DNA of 64,000 nucleotides, taken from the NCBI GenBank assembly GCA_028551475.1, contig CM052354.1:29659258-29723257 (forward strand), in the 5' to 3' direction. Below the pieces are notes generated by a model that was not told the DNA's origin, made no database searches, and was given only the letters and a program-made list of their open reading frames with translations. The translations under genes were made by a program, and so were the position numbers. The DNA comes from Casuarina equisetifolia. Taxonomy: Eukaryota; Streptophyta; Magnoliopsida; Fagales; Casuarinaceae. Below, piece by piece: positions 45,690 through 56,310 of the stretch (positions within the stretch are counted from its first letter, which is position 1; each line of letters starts with the position of its first letter).

Positions 45690-47880
45690 ATTGTTGATAA
45701 TAGTCTGAGAGACTAAGAAAGTCCCTAAGAGCCTTCTTTATTCTTGAGTGCCTAACATCCCTCATTTTCCCTCATATAAAGTGACTTAATAGTTGTAAAT
45801 GGAAGTGGTTATGATTCTAAAGCTTCTAAATAATTAGGAGAAATTTGTCAAATCCTTCAATCCCAAATTTGTCAAGTCTCTCCAATTGCTATCAACAAAA
45901 TACTCTTTCAAAAACAGCACCTCTACAAAATATAACAATGATACCAATTCCAATTTGAAAGACAATAGGATTAAAAAAAAAAAACAATTCATTTAAGCAC
46001 CCACACAATTTGTATCCAAGTTGAGGTTGGAAGTTTAGCTTCCAAGAAGATGCTACCATGAAACAAGCGTTGCTTTTGCCTTGAGCGAAGTTGAGAATTT
46101 CAGTCTAAAAAATCAACAAAGAACATAATCTCTTGCATAAGGAAACTTATAAGGAAATATCAACTAATATGAAACAAGCTTTTTCACGTCTTATAAGTTC
46201 AAGGCCAATCTTAGCATAATTAAAAACATTCACAAGTAAAAAAGTAGCATGTCAAAGGAGTTTACACTTTTATCACACTATAATTAATAAAATTCGCATT
46301 TATTTTTTTAATTAAGCACTATATCCTGAACAAGTAGGTTGCAAACAACTTTATTCCTAGCCACTACAAGCAACTATACAAGCTTCTTCCACTGAGGCCC
46401 AAGAGACACCACTCTTGCAAATATTGGTGAACGCAAGGCGGTATTTCAAGATATTTCCCAAAGAACCACAATATTTTTTGAATAACTGAATTTGAGATCA
46501 TATTAGGTCTTAGGGCTTGACTAAACAAAAAACTTATCACAAAAAAATGAAAATTCAAGTAAAATACAAATAATATATATATATATACATATTTTTACCA
46601 TGGATTCCAAGCATTCCGAATCATCCACATCAGGCATTCCACATTCACTCATGCAATTCAAGATGAAAGGACCTCTCTCAAGTCCATATAGAAATGTTCC
46701 AATGAATTCCACGCTACCCTCCAAGTGAAATTTGTACCTTGTAATCTCTATTATCTGCTTTATGCTTTGAGCTATTTTTTGATTCCAAATACTATAAAGC
46801 AAAAGGCAAATGGATGGTATAAGAATCGAGAACTTGAAATACTTTTTAGACTAAACATGGGCTATCACAGAAACTTACGTTTTCCCATGCGTAGAAAAGC
46901 TTTATTTGGTCTTGTCTAATAATTGTCATGTTTTTGTAGTCCATCCAACTAAATAAATGATTAATTTGTTAGACAAAAAAACTCAATATCAAAGGAATTT
47001 GGACAACTTGGTGCTTATGATTTTTAAAGCCAAATGAATCAACAACAAGAATTGCCCATTGCGTACTGACTTCTTTCGGATCATCTTCTACTTCATCCAT
47101 TTCTGCAAGCATTCGAGGCAACAACTTAGATTCCAAAAACAACAAGAACAATAGCTGCAAAGCAATGTTTGTGAGACACACAAAATGACAAGATGCCATG
47201 AGCAATCTGTTGAGGAAACCAAAGGGAGGAGGCAGAAAAAACCAACAACTGTTAAAAGATATATTCAAGATTGCAAGAAGCAATGAAACAATCAACTAAA
47301 AGAGTTTAATAGAAAATCTCAAACATTTTCTAGGGAGAAATTCGTAAAGAAAAAGAAAAAGACATTGAGATCAATGGCAAAATCTATGCAGTCAATTAAA
47401 GCACATCTGAAAAATGCTCCTACTGTGGTTGAATTATTTTTCACAAATAGATAAAGATCAAAACTTTTTTCCGAACCACATAATCCATAACTATGAAAGA
47501 TTAGCCCAGAATCAAAACATGACAAACTGAGAGGAAACAGAATTCATACCATTCAGTTTTCCTTTTCTAGTCAACCGATTCACCATCCAACGAGCTAAAT
47601 ATGCATGTCGTTCCAACAACAGAACACCAAGCAACATTCGAAGTACACCACGCTCAACTACGCCCCGCAATACAGAGAGAATTTCGGTAAGCAACCAAAT
47701 CTCGAAGTCCTTGGACTGAACAAAATCTGAAAGCAGCCATCGAAATCAAAGAATCCAAGGAATGTCATCGACAAGAATAAAAGTACCAGAAATGTAGGGA
47801 ACATGCAAGGCGATAAGAGGGACGCCTAGCTTTGTCGTCGCTCGCAGAGAGCCCTAAGTATATATAAGCCCCGCGTCAAG
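45690..47880 (-). pseudogene. Family X copy D, most complete copy
   Basis: All five exons are present on the minus strand. Exon 1 spans about 47835-47550, exon 2 coding 47199-47067 (133 bp), exon 3 46948-46879 (70 bp), exon 4 46791-46599 (193 bp) and exon 5 46485-46357 (129 bp, stop TAG). Compared with copy C these are 0, -1, -2 and 0 bases. The 1-base loss at the start of exon 3 throws the frame into a stop after a few residues. Exon 2 reads MASCHFVCLTNIALQLLFLL... with MLAEMDEVEDDPKE. Exon 4 reads FHLEGSVEFIGTFLYG and NCMSECGMPDVDDSE, with more Cys than copy C. A TATA box precedes exon 1. It looks like a former gene rather than a processed copy because introns are kept. Confidence 0.65.
47859..47866 (-). 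promoter_or_regulatory. TATA box of family X copy D
   Basis: TATATATA on the minus strand, within gcttatatatacttagggctctc. Copies B and E have the same context with degraded versions (tacatatatttaggg, tacatatttttaggg). A transcription start about 30 bases downstream, near 47830, fits the exon 1 position. Confidence 0.5.
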
Positions 47881-48309
47881 GCTATCAGAATTATCATTTC
47901 ACCGCTACCTGACATTCCCAGGACGCGGCTTAACAAACTCTGGTCAAAACGTTCCATAACACAGACAATTATGAAACCAAAATCTACTTAAAAGTTGGAT
48001 CATGAATTTGATTACTTTTGTTATGGATATAGAAGTATTTAAAAATTCCTTAAAGATTAAAAGGTTTAATTCAAAACCTAATTCAAAAGTTGAAGGATCT
48101 TTTTTTATTTAAATTTTATTTAAACATCATTTTACTTCATCTTGATACCTATATCTTTCAATATTTTTTCTAGGTTAAAATTCATTATAATAGAAATGAA
48201 ATATAATATAATCTGAACTTTGATATTATGCGATAAAATTTAACTCTAATTTTTTTTATTATTATTATAAATCACACTCTCAACTGACTTGCAAATATAG
48301 GTTGTCAGG
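47881..48309. other. No gene; inverted partner of 29.4 kb
   Basis: Upstream flank of copy D. About 48080-48340 is the inverted counterpart of about 29400-29640. Confidence 0.5.
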
Positions 48310-48560
48310 CTTCAAGCTCTGCAATTAGAGTTAAGACAATTGTTATAACAGCAGCGAGAATATAGGAACAGAACTAGGGAGAGAACGTTTTGTGAGAATC
48401 ACGGTTGCAGCTATATGTGGGGATGTGGCTTGCTGAGTCGTGATCTAACCTGAGGTTAAGATGTCTATGACGTAAGAGAAGTGGCATTGTTATGTAGAGT
48501 TGTGGGTGTGATCTTACCGCCATTCTTATGCCACTCTTTTCTAGTAAACCCTCTACGATA
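48310..48560 (-). repeat. LTR-like segment, copy 3 (partial)
   Basis: Matches the right-hand part of the segments at 30.7-30.96 and 38.42-38.62 kb (blocks gagaatcacggttgcaact-like, gatgtggcttg, gagtcgtgatctaac, agagttgtgggtgtgatc). Only about 250 bp are present. Confidence 0.6.
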
Positions 48561-49619
48561 AGTTATTTGATGGAGCTTTGGCTTCCTTTTCAATGAACTC
48601 TTTGTATAATTTTCCTTCTAAAATTAAAATGAGGACAACAAAAATGTAAATAACAAGTAGAGGAAATGACAAAAGAATATAGAAAAAAGGGGGATCATTC
48701 ATTATTTATGAGGCTAGCCTCCCCTCAAAGGGAAAAGAAGAGGTTTTGGAGGGGGGGACCTACCTCTCCTACGAGGGAGGTAGTGGCCGCCCTTCATAGT
48801 TAGAGGCTGCCTCTTTAGCTTATAAATTTAATTTAATTTAATTTCTGTTTGAGTTTGTGTTCTTTGTGGTTTACCAACTTAATAGTATAGTTATAATCTC
48901 ATAATGAATTGATGGATTTTACATAAGTAGATAGAAGTTTTAATTTGATTCAAAAATTCTTTCACAAAGAGTTATTAGATAATATTTGTTACTAAGATTG
49001 TATTTGAAACAAACCTAAACCCTAAAATTAATTCAGTAATTCCCATAGGTTTCCTTATGCAAACCTAGACACTAGAATTAATTAATTTTGGTCCCTGAGC
49101 TGAATTTCCTTTAGGTAGCTCAACCCCCTATGATTCTATTTCAAGCCTTAATTTCAACTAGAAGACCAATTATCTAGTTGCTACTTCTTGGGACGACCAG
49201 TTTTTTTGAGTTGGTTTTCTTTTCTTTTATTAATTTACTCATGGAATATTATTGTTATATTGCTTAAGGTTATTGTTCTTGGTTCTCCTTTTCAATTTTG
49301 TTGGTTTTATGTTGTTGAGATTGGCTGGATTTTGTAAATTGCAATTGCTTGTTTATTTCTTCATTCTCTTGACATTTTCCCATTAGTAGGATATCTTAAC
49401 CATCTAACAAGGAAATACTACACTATAAGTGTCCGTCCCCTCCTAGACACACATTCTGGACCTTTTTTTTTTTTTTTTTGGTTTTTCATTTTTGGCTATG
49501 TTTAGTAGATTTCCATTTTCTAATTTTCTCAAGCTAGGGTATGCTAAAGAAGAGGCTTAATCCCATTTAATCCCATTCTATTTTTTAGATCATTTTAATT
49601 AAGAGATTGGGTAGTTTTG
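48561..49619. other. No gene seen
   Basis: Contains a G/C-rich local inverted feature at 48710-48800 (gaggctagcctcccct ... ggaggtagtggccgcc ... gaggctgcctc) and otherwise AT-rich sequence. A T-run lies at 49462-49479. Confidence 0.4.
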
Positions 49620-49990
49620 GAAAACGTCCAAAACCTAGTCAATTTAGGAGTCTAAATTTTAGTTGTTTGAAATAAGGCATTGAGTAGTTTTGAGAAATGT
49701 CCAAAACTTAATCACTTTAGGAATCTAAAACTTAGTTGTTTTGGGAATCTAAAACTCATTCATATTGGGCTAAGAATTAAGCTATAGATAAAGGGCAAAG
49801 GAGAAAGATAGAATCATGTTTATTGAAGAGATTAAAACCTTGAATTGAACTCTATAATTGAGGAAGCTTTTAAGTTTCAAATTTTAATAATTTGTATACT
49901 ATTTTCTTCTTATAAGTTGTTGTTTTGTTTGAGTTTTAATATAATTTGGGATTTTGTATTCTTCGGTGTTTACTTAGGTTCTAAAAGCAT
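49620..49990. repeat. LTR-like segment, second copy
   Basis: Counterpart of 38807-39190 in the same orientation. It lies directly beside copy E. An extra partial tandem of its first ~55 bases (agtctaaattttagttg, gagtagtttt, caaaactt) precedes it at 49600-49670. Confidence 0.6.
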
Positions 49991-51985
49991 ACATTTTGTC
50001 TTGGGGTTATGAATAATTAGGAGAAATTTGTTAGACCCTTTAATCCCAAATTTGTCAAGTCTCTCCAATTGCTATCAATAAAATACTCTTTCAAAAATAG
50101 TATCTTTGCAAAATAAAACAATGATACCAATTCCAATTTAAAAGAAAAAAAATAATTCACTGAAGCACCCACACAATTTGTATCCAAGTTAAGGTTAGAA
50201 GTTCAACTTCCAAGAAGATGCTACCATGAAAGAAGCATTGCTTTTGCCTTAAGTTGAGTTGAGAATTTCAAGTTAAAAAATTCAACAAAGAACATAATCT
50301 CTTGCATTAGGAAACTCAAAAGGAAATGTCAACTAATCTAAAATAAGTTTTTCACGTCTTATAATTTCAAGGCCAATCTTAGCATAATTAAAAATACTCA
50401 CAAGTAAAAACTAGCATGTCCAAGGAGTTTATACTTTTATCACAATGTAATTTCTAAAATTAGCATTTATTTTTTAATTAAGCACTATATCCAGAACATG
50501 TAACTTATTTTTTAATTAAGCACTATATATTTACATTGGATTCTGTGCATTCCAAATCATCAGCATTAGGCATTCCACATTCACTCTTGCAATTCAAGAT
50601 GAAAGGACCTTTTTCAGGTCCATATAGAAACTTTCCAATCAATTCCACATTGCCTACTAAATGAAATTTGTACCTCCTAATCTCTATTATCCACTTTATA
50701 TTTTCACTCTTTTTTGAGTTGTTTTTTGATTCCCAATACTATAAAGCAAAAACAAATGGATGGTATAAAAGTTGAAAACTTGGGAACACTTTTTAGACTA
50801 AACATGTGCTATCATTGAAGCTTACCGCTGTCCATGTAAGGAAAAGGTTTATCTAGTCTTGTCTAATAATTCCCATCTTCCCGAAGTCCATGCCAACTAA
50901 ATAAATGATTCATTTGTTAGAAGAAAAAAAAGTCAATATCAAAGGAATTTGAACAACTTAGTGTTTATGATTTTCAAATCCAAATGAATCAGCAACAAGA
51001 ATTGCTTGTTGCTTACCGGCTTCTCGCACTCGAAACAATAGCATAGATTCCAAAAACAATAGGAACAATAGTAGCAAAACAACGTTTGTGAGGGTCACAA
51101 AACGATAAGATGCCATGAGTAATCTATTAAGGAAACCCAAGGGAAGAGGCAGAGAATGAATACAGATGCAAGAACAAAGCCTAAAAAAGACCAACAACTG
51201 TTAAAAGACATATTCAAGATTGCAATAAGCAATGAAATAATCAACTAAAAGAGTTTAATAGAAAATTTCAGACATTTTCAGGGGAGAAAAGTTGTGAAGA
51301 AAAAAAGAAAGACATCGAGATCAATGGCCAAATCTATGCAGTCAATTAAAGCACATCTAAAAAATGCTCCTATTGTGGTTGAATTATTTTTCACAAATAG
51401 ATAAAGATCAAAACTTTTTCTGAACCACAAAATCCATAACTATGAAAGATTAGCCTAGAATCAAAACATGCCAAACTAAAAGGAAACAGAGATCATACCA
51501 TTTAGTTTTCCTTTTCCAGTCACCCGATTCACCACACAAGTTGCTAAAGACGCATATCGTTCCAACAACAAAACACCAAGCAACATTCGAAATACATGGG
51601 AAAAAAAAAACCCACGCACAACTACACAGAGAATTTTGGTAAGCAACAAAATCTCGAAGTCTTTGGACTGAACACAAAATCTGAAAGCAGGCATTGAAAT
51701 TAAAGAATCCAAGGAATGTCAACGAACAAGAATAAAAGTACCAGAAATGGAGGGAACATACAAGGCGATAAGAGGGATGCCTAGCTTTGAGGTTTTCCAT
51801 TGGTGTCGCTTGCTTGAGAGCCCTAAAAATATGTAAGTCCAGTGTCAAGGCTATTAGAATTACCATTTCACCCCTACCTGACATTCCCAAGACACGGCTC
51901 AACGAACTCTAGTCAAAACTAACACAGACAATTATGAAACCAAGATCTACTTAAAAGTTGTATCATGAATTTAATTACTTTTGTT
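49991..51985 (-). pseudogene. Family X copy E, exon 5 deleted
   Basis: Exon 1 (about 51790-51499, frame MPAFRFC.. open to the donor), exon 2 coding 51116-51017 (100 bp, as in copy A), exon 3 50896-50826 (71 bp) and exon 4 50738 to about 50534. Exon 3 contains TAG (IIRQD*). Exon 5 is gone: the sequence jumps between two direct copies of ttattttttaattaagcac at 50467 and 50506. Exon 2 reads MASYRFVTLTNVVLLLLFLL. The copy is not functional for the full protein. Its 3' flank (50000-50470) is preserved. Confidence 0.65.
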
Positions 51986-53132
51986 ATGGATATAGAAGCA
52001 TTTAAGAATTTTCTTTCATGACTAGATTGACTAGCTATACGATTAAGTTGATGTTAGGAATTTGCCGACACAATTCCCCCACAAGGGATCAAAGCACACA
52101 TACACACACACGCCAACACAAGAGATTTTAAGGGTTTGGACCAACAATGTCCTACTCCCTCTTCTTCCACTAAAAGATTCAACTATTATAACTTCAGTCT
52201 TTTCACAAAGAAGAGACTGAGAAACTCTCTCAACCTTAGCTTTATAATACTCTGCAAATAACCCAACACATGGTTATTAGTATTACTGCTTAGGTTCTTT
52301 TATATCTCCCTAGGGACTACATAGACTCCTTTTTATAGGCCTTCTAACTCCCACAGGTTGGTTCTCTAACCAATGTGCGACAGACAATTCTTCTCTTCTA
52401 ATTCCTATGAGACACAAACTCTTTCCTTTCCTAATACATGTAAGACATGGATTCCTAAATCATGCAAAACTCCTTTAACAATTCGAGTCGCATCCGTCCA
52501 ACGTCACAGAGTCCCGCGCTATCGCGCATGGATTTTGATTTTCTGGCGAGGGAGAAGCCACCTGATGCTTTGGCCTTCTCTTTGTTATTTCAGTTTCTCC
52601 TTGTGTTCTCTCTCTCGCTCTCCAAGTCTCCTCTGATAATTGCCTCCTTTGTTTATAAAAGACCTCTGATTGTCATTTGCGTTGCCAGCCAAGAACCCAC
52701 TAATTTCTCTCTTATGTATAATAGCCTCACGGGTCCCACATGTTTCTTCATTTGTTTGACTTCTTTTTGCCTTGTTCCTTTGATAATTCACGTGAAGTTC
52801 ACACTCCTTCCTTTCTATTCAAGATAAGGTCACACGTGTGTCCTTTCTCTTCTTCTCTCTTTCCTCACATGGCTTCCAAGTGCATACCCTTGTTTTCTTT
52901 TATATTCCTTTTTCATGTTTTTTTACTTCTTTTTCTTCTTTTTCTTCTATTTTGAGTTTGCTGCATAAAATAACAAAATATACAAAAATATAATTAAATA
53001 CAAATATAATTTAATAAAAACTATATTAAACATTACCCAAAATACTATTAATAACTCTATAAAATATAGAGTTATCAGGTACATACCTCACATTCTACAA
53101 ACTCTTGACATCACCATTATGAAACTTGAATC

Positions 53133-53356
53133 TGAAAATGCTAACACCTTCAATCTTCATCTTCTCTTTGTCTCCTACAATGATGTTGCCAAGATCCCCT
53201 CCTTTCTTCAAGATATCAAAACAGGCTTCTTCCTGTTTTGAATATGAAAATGCTAACACCTTCAATCTTCATCTTCTCTTTGTCTCCTACAATGATGTTG
53301 CCAAGATCCCCTCCTTTCTTCAAGATATCAAAACAGGCTTCTTCCTTACATACATG
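53133..53356 (-). repeat. 112-bp tandem duplication in copia V protease region
   Basis: The block beginning tgaaaatgctaacacc at 53133 recurs at 53245 and continues through cttcaagatatcaaaacaggcttcttcct. Copies are nearly identical, so the duplication is recent relative to the element's decay. Confidence 0.9.
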
Positions 53357-53649
53357 AGCACCTATAGCGGAATCCAACAACCAACTGTCACTCATTACAT
53401 GTGACCTCCCATCTTCCAAAGGTAATGGAAGAATGGAAGAATCTCAGAATCATCTGCAGCACAGATCTATATGTTCGAGTCCTCATCTTTCAACTTCTTA
53501 AGCTCTACAAGATCTTCTAGCATTTTCTTGAAATTTCCTCTTATGTGACCTTTCCTTTTGCAATAATAGCATTCTTTATCTTCATGAGGGTTTCTTTGCC
53601 TTAACTTAGACCTATCTCTCGAGCTACTTCTACCCCTTGGAGTCCTCCC

Positions 53650-54267
53650 TTAAATAGAACTCCCTACAGCCAATACTAATGCCTCACGATTTTCATTCTT
53701 TTCTCCCATTAATCTCTCATTATCACGTAATAATGTAGTCACATCATCCATCGTCAATGTCGTCTTGCCCACCAACAAAGATTGAACAAAGGACTTATAC
53801 GATTTTGGCAAAGACAATAATGAAAGTAGAGCCTTCTCTTCTTCTCTCATATATTCTTCACTACTTAACAAATGAGATAATTTTGCATCTACCTTTTCAA
53901 AATTATTCACGTGATCATGGAGATTCATACCTTTTTCCATCTTTAACGAGTAAAGCTCCATCTTGAGACATAACTTGTTCGTCAGTGATCGTGATGCATA
54001 AACACTCTCTAACTTCTTCCACAAATTTGTAGGTGTCTTTTCATTCAACACCTTGTGCTTGATGTTTGGAGAGATCATCATTCTAATTGTACTTAAGGCC
54101 TTCCTTTGTTTTTGCTTCCATATCTTCTCCCCCACACCGTCTGGCTTTTGCTCTTCCAAAGCCTCTTCAAGACCTTGTTGTGCTAACAAATCTTGTATAC
54201 TAACTTTCCACAAATTGAAATCACTCTTGCCATCAAACAAAGGAACACCATACTTCATCTCAACCAT
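53650..54267 (-). pseudogene. copia V gag
   Basis: ATG at 54267 (MVEMKYGVPLFDGKSDF) and an open frame to TAA at 53652-53650. It contains the typical plant copia gag helices (NLWKVSIQDLLAQQGL, SLTNKLCLKMELYSLKM, LLSLPKSYKSFVQSLL). Past the stop the frame continues to a zinc knuckle CYYCKRKGHIRGNF (about 53560), whose last Cys is Phe. Capsid function requires gag to be continuous with the knuckle, so this copy looks inactive. Confidence 0.8.
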
Positions 54268-54480
54268 GATAGCAAATACTTCTACTTCTACCAGATCACT
54301 ACTCAACAAAAAAAATAAATCCACAAGCTGTGCTAAGAAACACCCAAAATAGATCTGACCTAATAGAGTGACCAATTAAACTGCTAATCATGTAGAGCAC
54401 AATAGCACAATCCTTCCTCAACTATTGACGTTGCGCAATCTGCCTTGACCTGTACCTTACCTTGCCCAGAGTCTCAACCT

Positions 54481-54494
54481 AGGCTTTGATGCCA
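54481..54494 (-). other. Primer-binding site of copia V
   Basis: The coding strand reads TGGCATCAAAGCC two bases from the LTR end. It matches the TGGTATCAGAGCC consensus at most positions. Confidence 0.7.
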
Positions 54495-54948
54495 CTTGTT
54501 AGGAATTTTCCAGCACAATTCCCCCACAGGGGATCAAAGCACACATACGCATACACACCAACACAAGGGATTTTAAGGGTTCGGACCAACAATGTCCTAT
54601 TCCTTCTTCTTCCACTAAAAGATTCAACTATTACAACTTCAGTCTTTTGATAGAGAAAAGACTGAGAAACTCTCTCAACCTTAGCTTTGTAATACTCTAC
54701 AAATAACCCAACAATTGGTTATTAGTATTACTGCTTAGGTTCTTTTATATCTCCCTAGGGACTACATAAACTCCTTTTTATAAGCCTTCTAACTCCCATA
54801 GGTTAGTTTCTAACCAATGTGGGACACACAATTCTTCTCTTCTAATTCCTGTGGGATAGGAACTCTTTCCTTTCCTAATCCATGTAAGACATAGACTCTT
54901 AAATCATGTAGAACTCCTTTGAAAATTCGAATTGCATCCAATAGTTGA

Positions 54949-55200
54949 GCTACCTTTTTTTTTTTCACATGGTTGAGGTTAGTTTATATTGCTATCAAGC
55001 ATGCCAGCCTTTAAAAAGGTAGCATAAGCTTGGTCCTCTAAACAATTCTGATCCCCTAAGCCTTGTAAATTACCAAGCAAATGCTGAAGTAGGTGCTCAA
55101 CACATTGACAAGCCCCAATTGGCTAGAGTCTAGAAGGTGTTAACAAAAGCCAAATTTGAGGGACTTATAAATTATGTTCAACTTCTTAATTGTCCATGAT
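54949..55200. repeat. Partial unit of the 1.42-kb array, beside copia V
   Basis: Resembles 56916-57175, 58334-58595 and 59756-59980 (gctacctttttttt, cacatggttgaggttag, aagcatgc.agcc, aggtagcataagcttgg, ttaccaagcaaa). It breaks at 55201, where a copia RNase H frame starts. Confidence 0.7.
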
Positions 55201-55490
55201 CGGGGTAGTTGAACTATTAAAAGACATGGCTATTAGCATGCCACAACCAATTATGCTATATTGTAACAATGAGGTTGCACAAAAATTAGTAAAAAACCCA
55301 ATTTTTTATCAAGAGACCAAGCATATAGATGTTTCTTATCATTTTATTTGAGAAAAGATTTGTTATAATGTAATTAATATTGCTCATGTTGGCAGTCATG
55401 ATCAGCTTGCAAACATTCTAACTAAGGCTTTGGTGACAAATTAGCATTATCATATTCTAGGCAAGCTTGGAGTCTTGGACTTCTTTTGAC
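55201..55490 (+). mobile_element. copia RNase H C-terminal remnant, plus strand
   Basis: Reads VELLKDMAISMPQPIMLYCN, then VKNPIFYQETKHIDVSYHFI, a stop, EKICYNVINIAHVG, DQLANILTKALV. This is the end of copia RNase H (LLKDLG...PI-L-CDN, KHIEID-HF-REKI, DQLADIFTK). Its own 3' LTR may begin in 55490-55930 but was not proved. Confidence 0.82.
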
Positions 55491-56310
55491 CCTTAGCTTG
55501 AAATGGGGTGGTAAGGTTTGGAGACCATTGCTACTTAAACACAACATTTTCCCATTTTCCCCTCTTAGTGATGTAGCAGGCTTCTATCCACAAGAAGCTT
55601 CAAGAATCATGCTAGTACCCTATGCCAACACCTTAGGACAATATAACAGAGCATGGTCTAATGGTTTAATGCCTACTACTCTTTGTAGATTCTTTCTTGT
55701 ACATTATAAATAGAACATTATGTAGTAAGGTTTTATGATGTAAGATGGCAAATATTTCCTTTGGGTTTTTGTAAACTTTGATCCCATTAATGAGAACGTC
55801 AACAATGTTTTGATCGAACTTGCATCCGTTTCTTCAAATTCTTCACAAACTAGTTTCAACCAAGAGCCATCTGCTAATTTTGGGGTTTTTGTGCAACACA
55901 CCGTATAAATAAGCAAATTTGAAGTGATATTGTATCAAGTCCCACTAACAAAGCTTCAACCATAATCCAAGTCTTTCACCCACCTACCACAGAAGAAACC
56001 GTTAAATGATATGCATGGGTGTTACGTGTTGACTCCATATAATTGGTCTACTGCCTAGGGGAAGTCCATCACGAGGGAGGTGTTAGGGATAAAAGAGGTT
56101 ATTCCTCCAAGGCCTTTAACGTCTTTCGGGATATCAGCTTACTGTTGAAGCCGCAAATGTTTAGATTTTGGCTGGGCTCAATTATGTGTGCATGAAGGTC
56201 CTGGAAGAAGTACGGCCAACATTACTTGGAATTGTTATAAATAAGATTGAGGGTACATGTGTAGAAGGCAGCTTAAAAAAATTGCTATATTAAGGGTTCA
56301 TTGATCTTAA
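55490..56310. other. No supported gene; possible LTR remains
   Basis: Follows the RNase H tail. A 75-codon open frame at 55486-55713 has no motif. No second LTR copy was found in the window. Confidence 0.35.

Larger units (their letters stand above)
52052..54943 (-). mobile_element. Internally deleted copia element V
   Basis: LTRs at 54497-54943 (5') and 52052 to about 52502 (3'). Both begin tgttaggaattt on the plus strand, and the 3' LTR is about 451 bp versus 447 bp. Flanks gttga (52047-52051) and gttga (54944-54948) look like a 5-bp target duplication. Inside are a PBS-like site, gag, a CCHC knuckle and part of protease. Integrase, RT and RNase H are absent, and a ~580-bp non-copia stretch (52503-53080) sits where pol should end. 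The LTRs differ at many sites, more than in copia IV. The pre-insertion flank at 52010-52046 is related to 62117-62160. Confidence 0.85.

Noticed and set aside
48710-48800. GC-rich inverted feature as a MITE or terminator
   Set aside because: Arms are short and imperfect, without a target duplication.
51450-51902. 150-codon minus-strand frame
   Set aside because: Runs across the leader, exon 1 and intron 1 of family X copy E in a frame not conserved in copies A, B and D.
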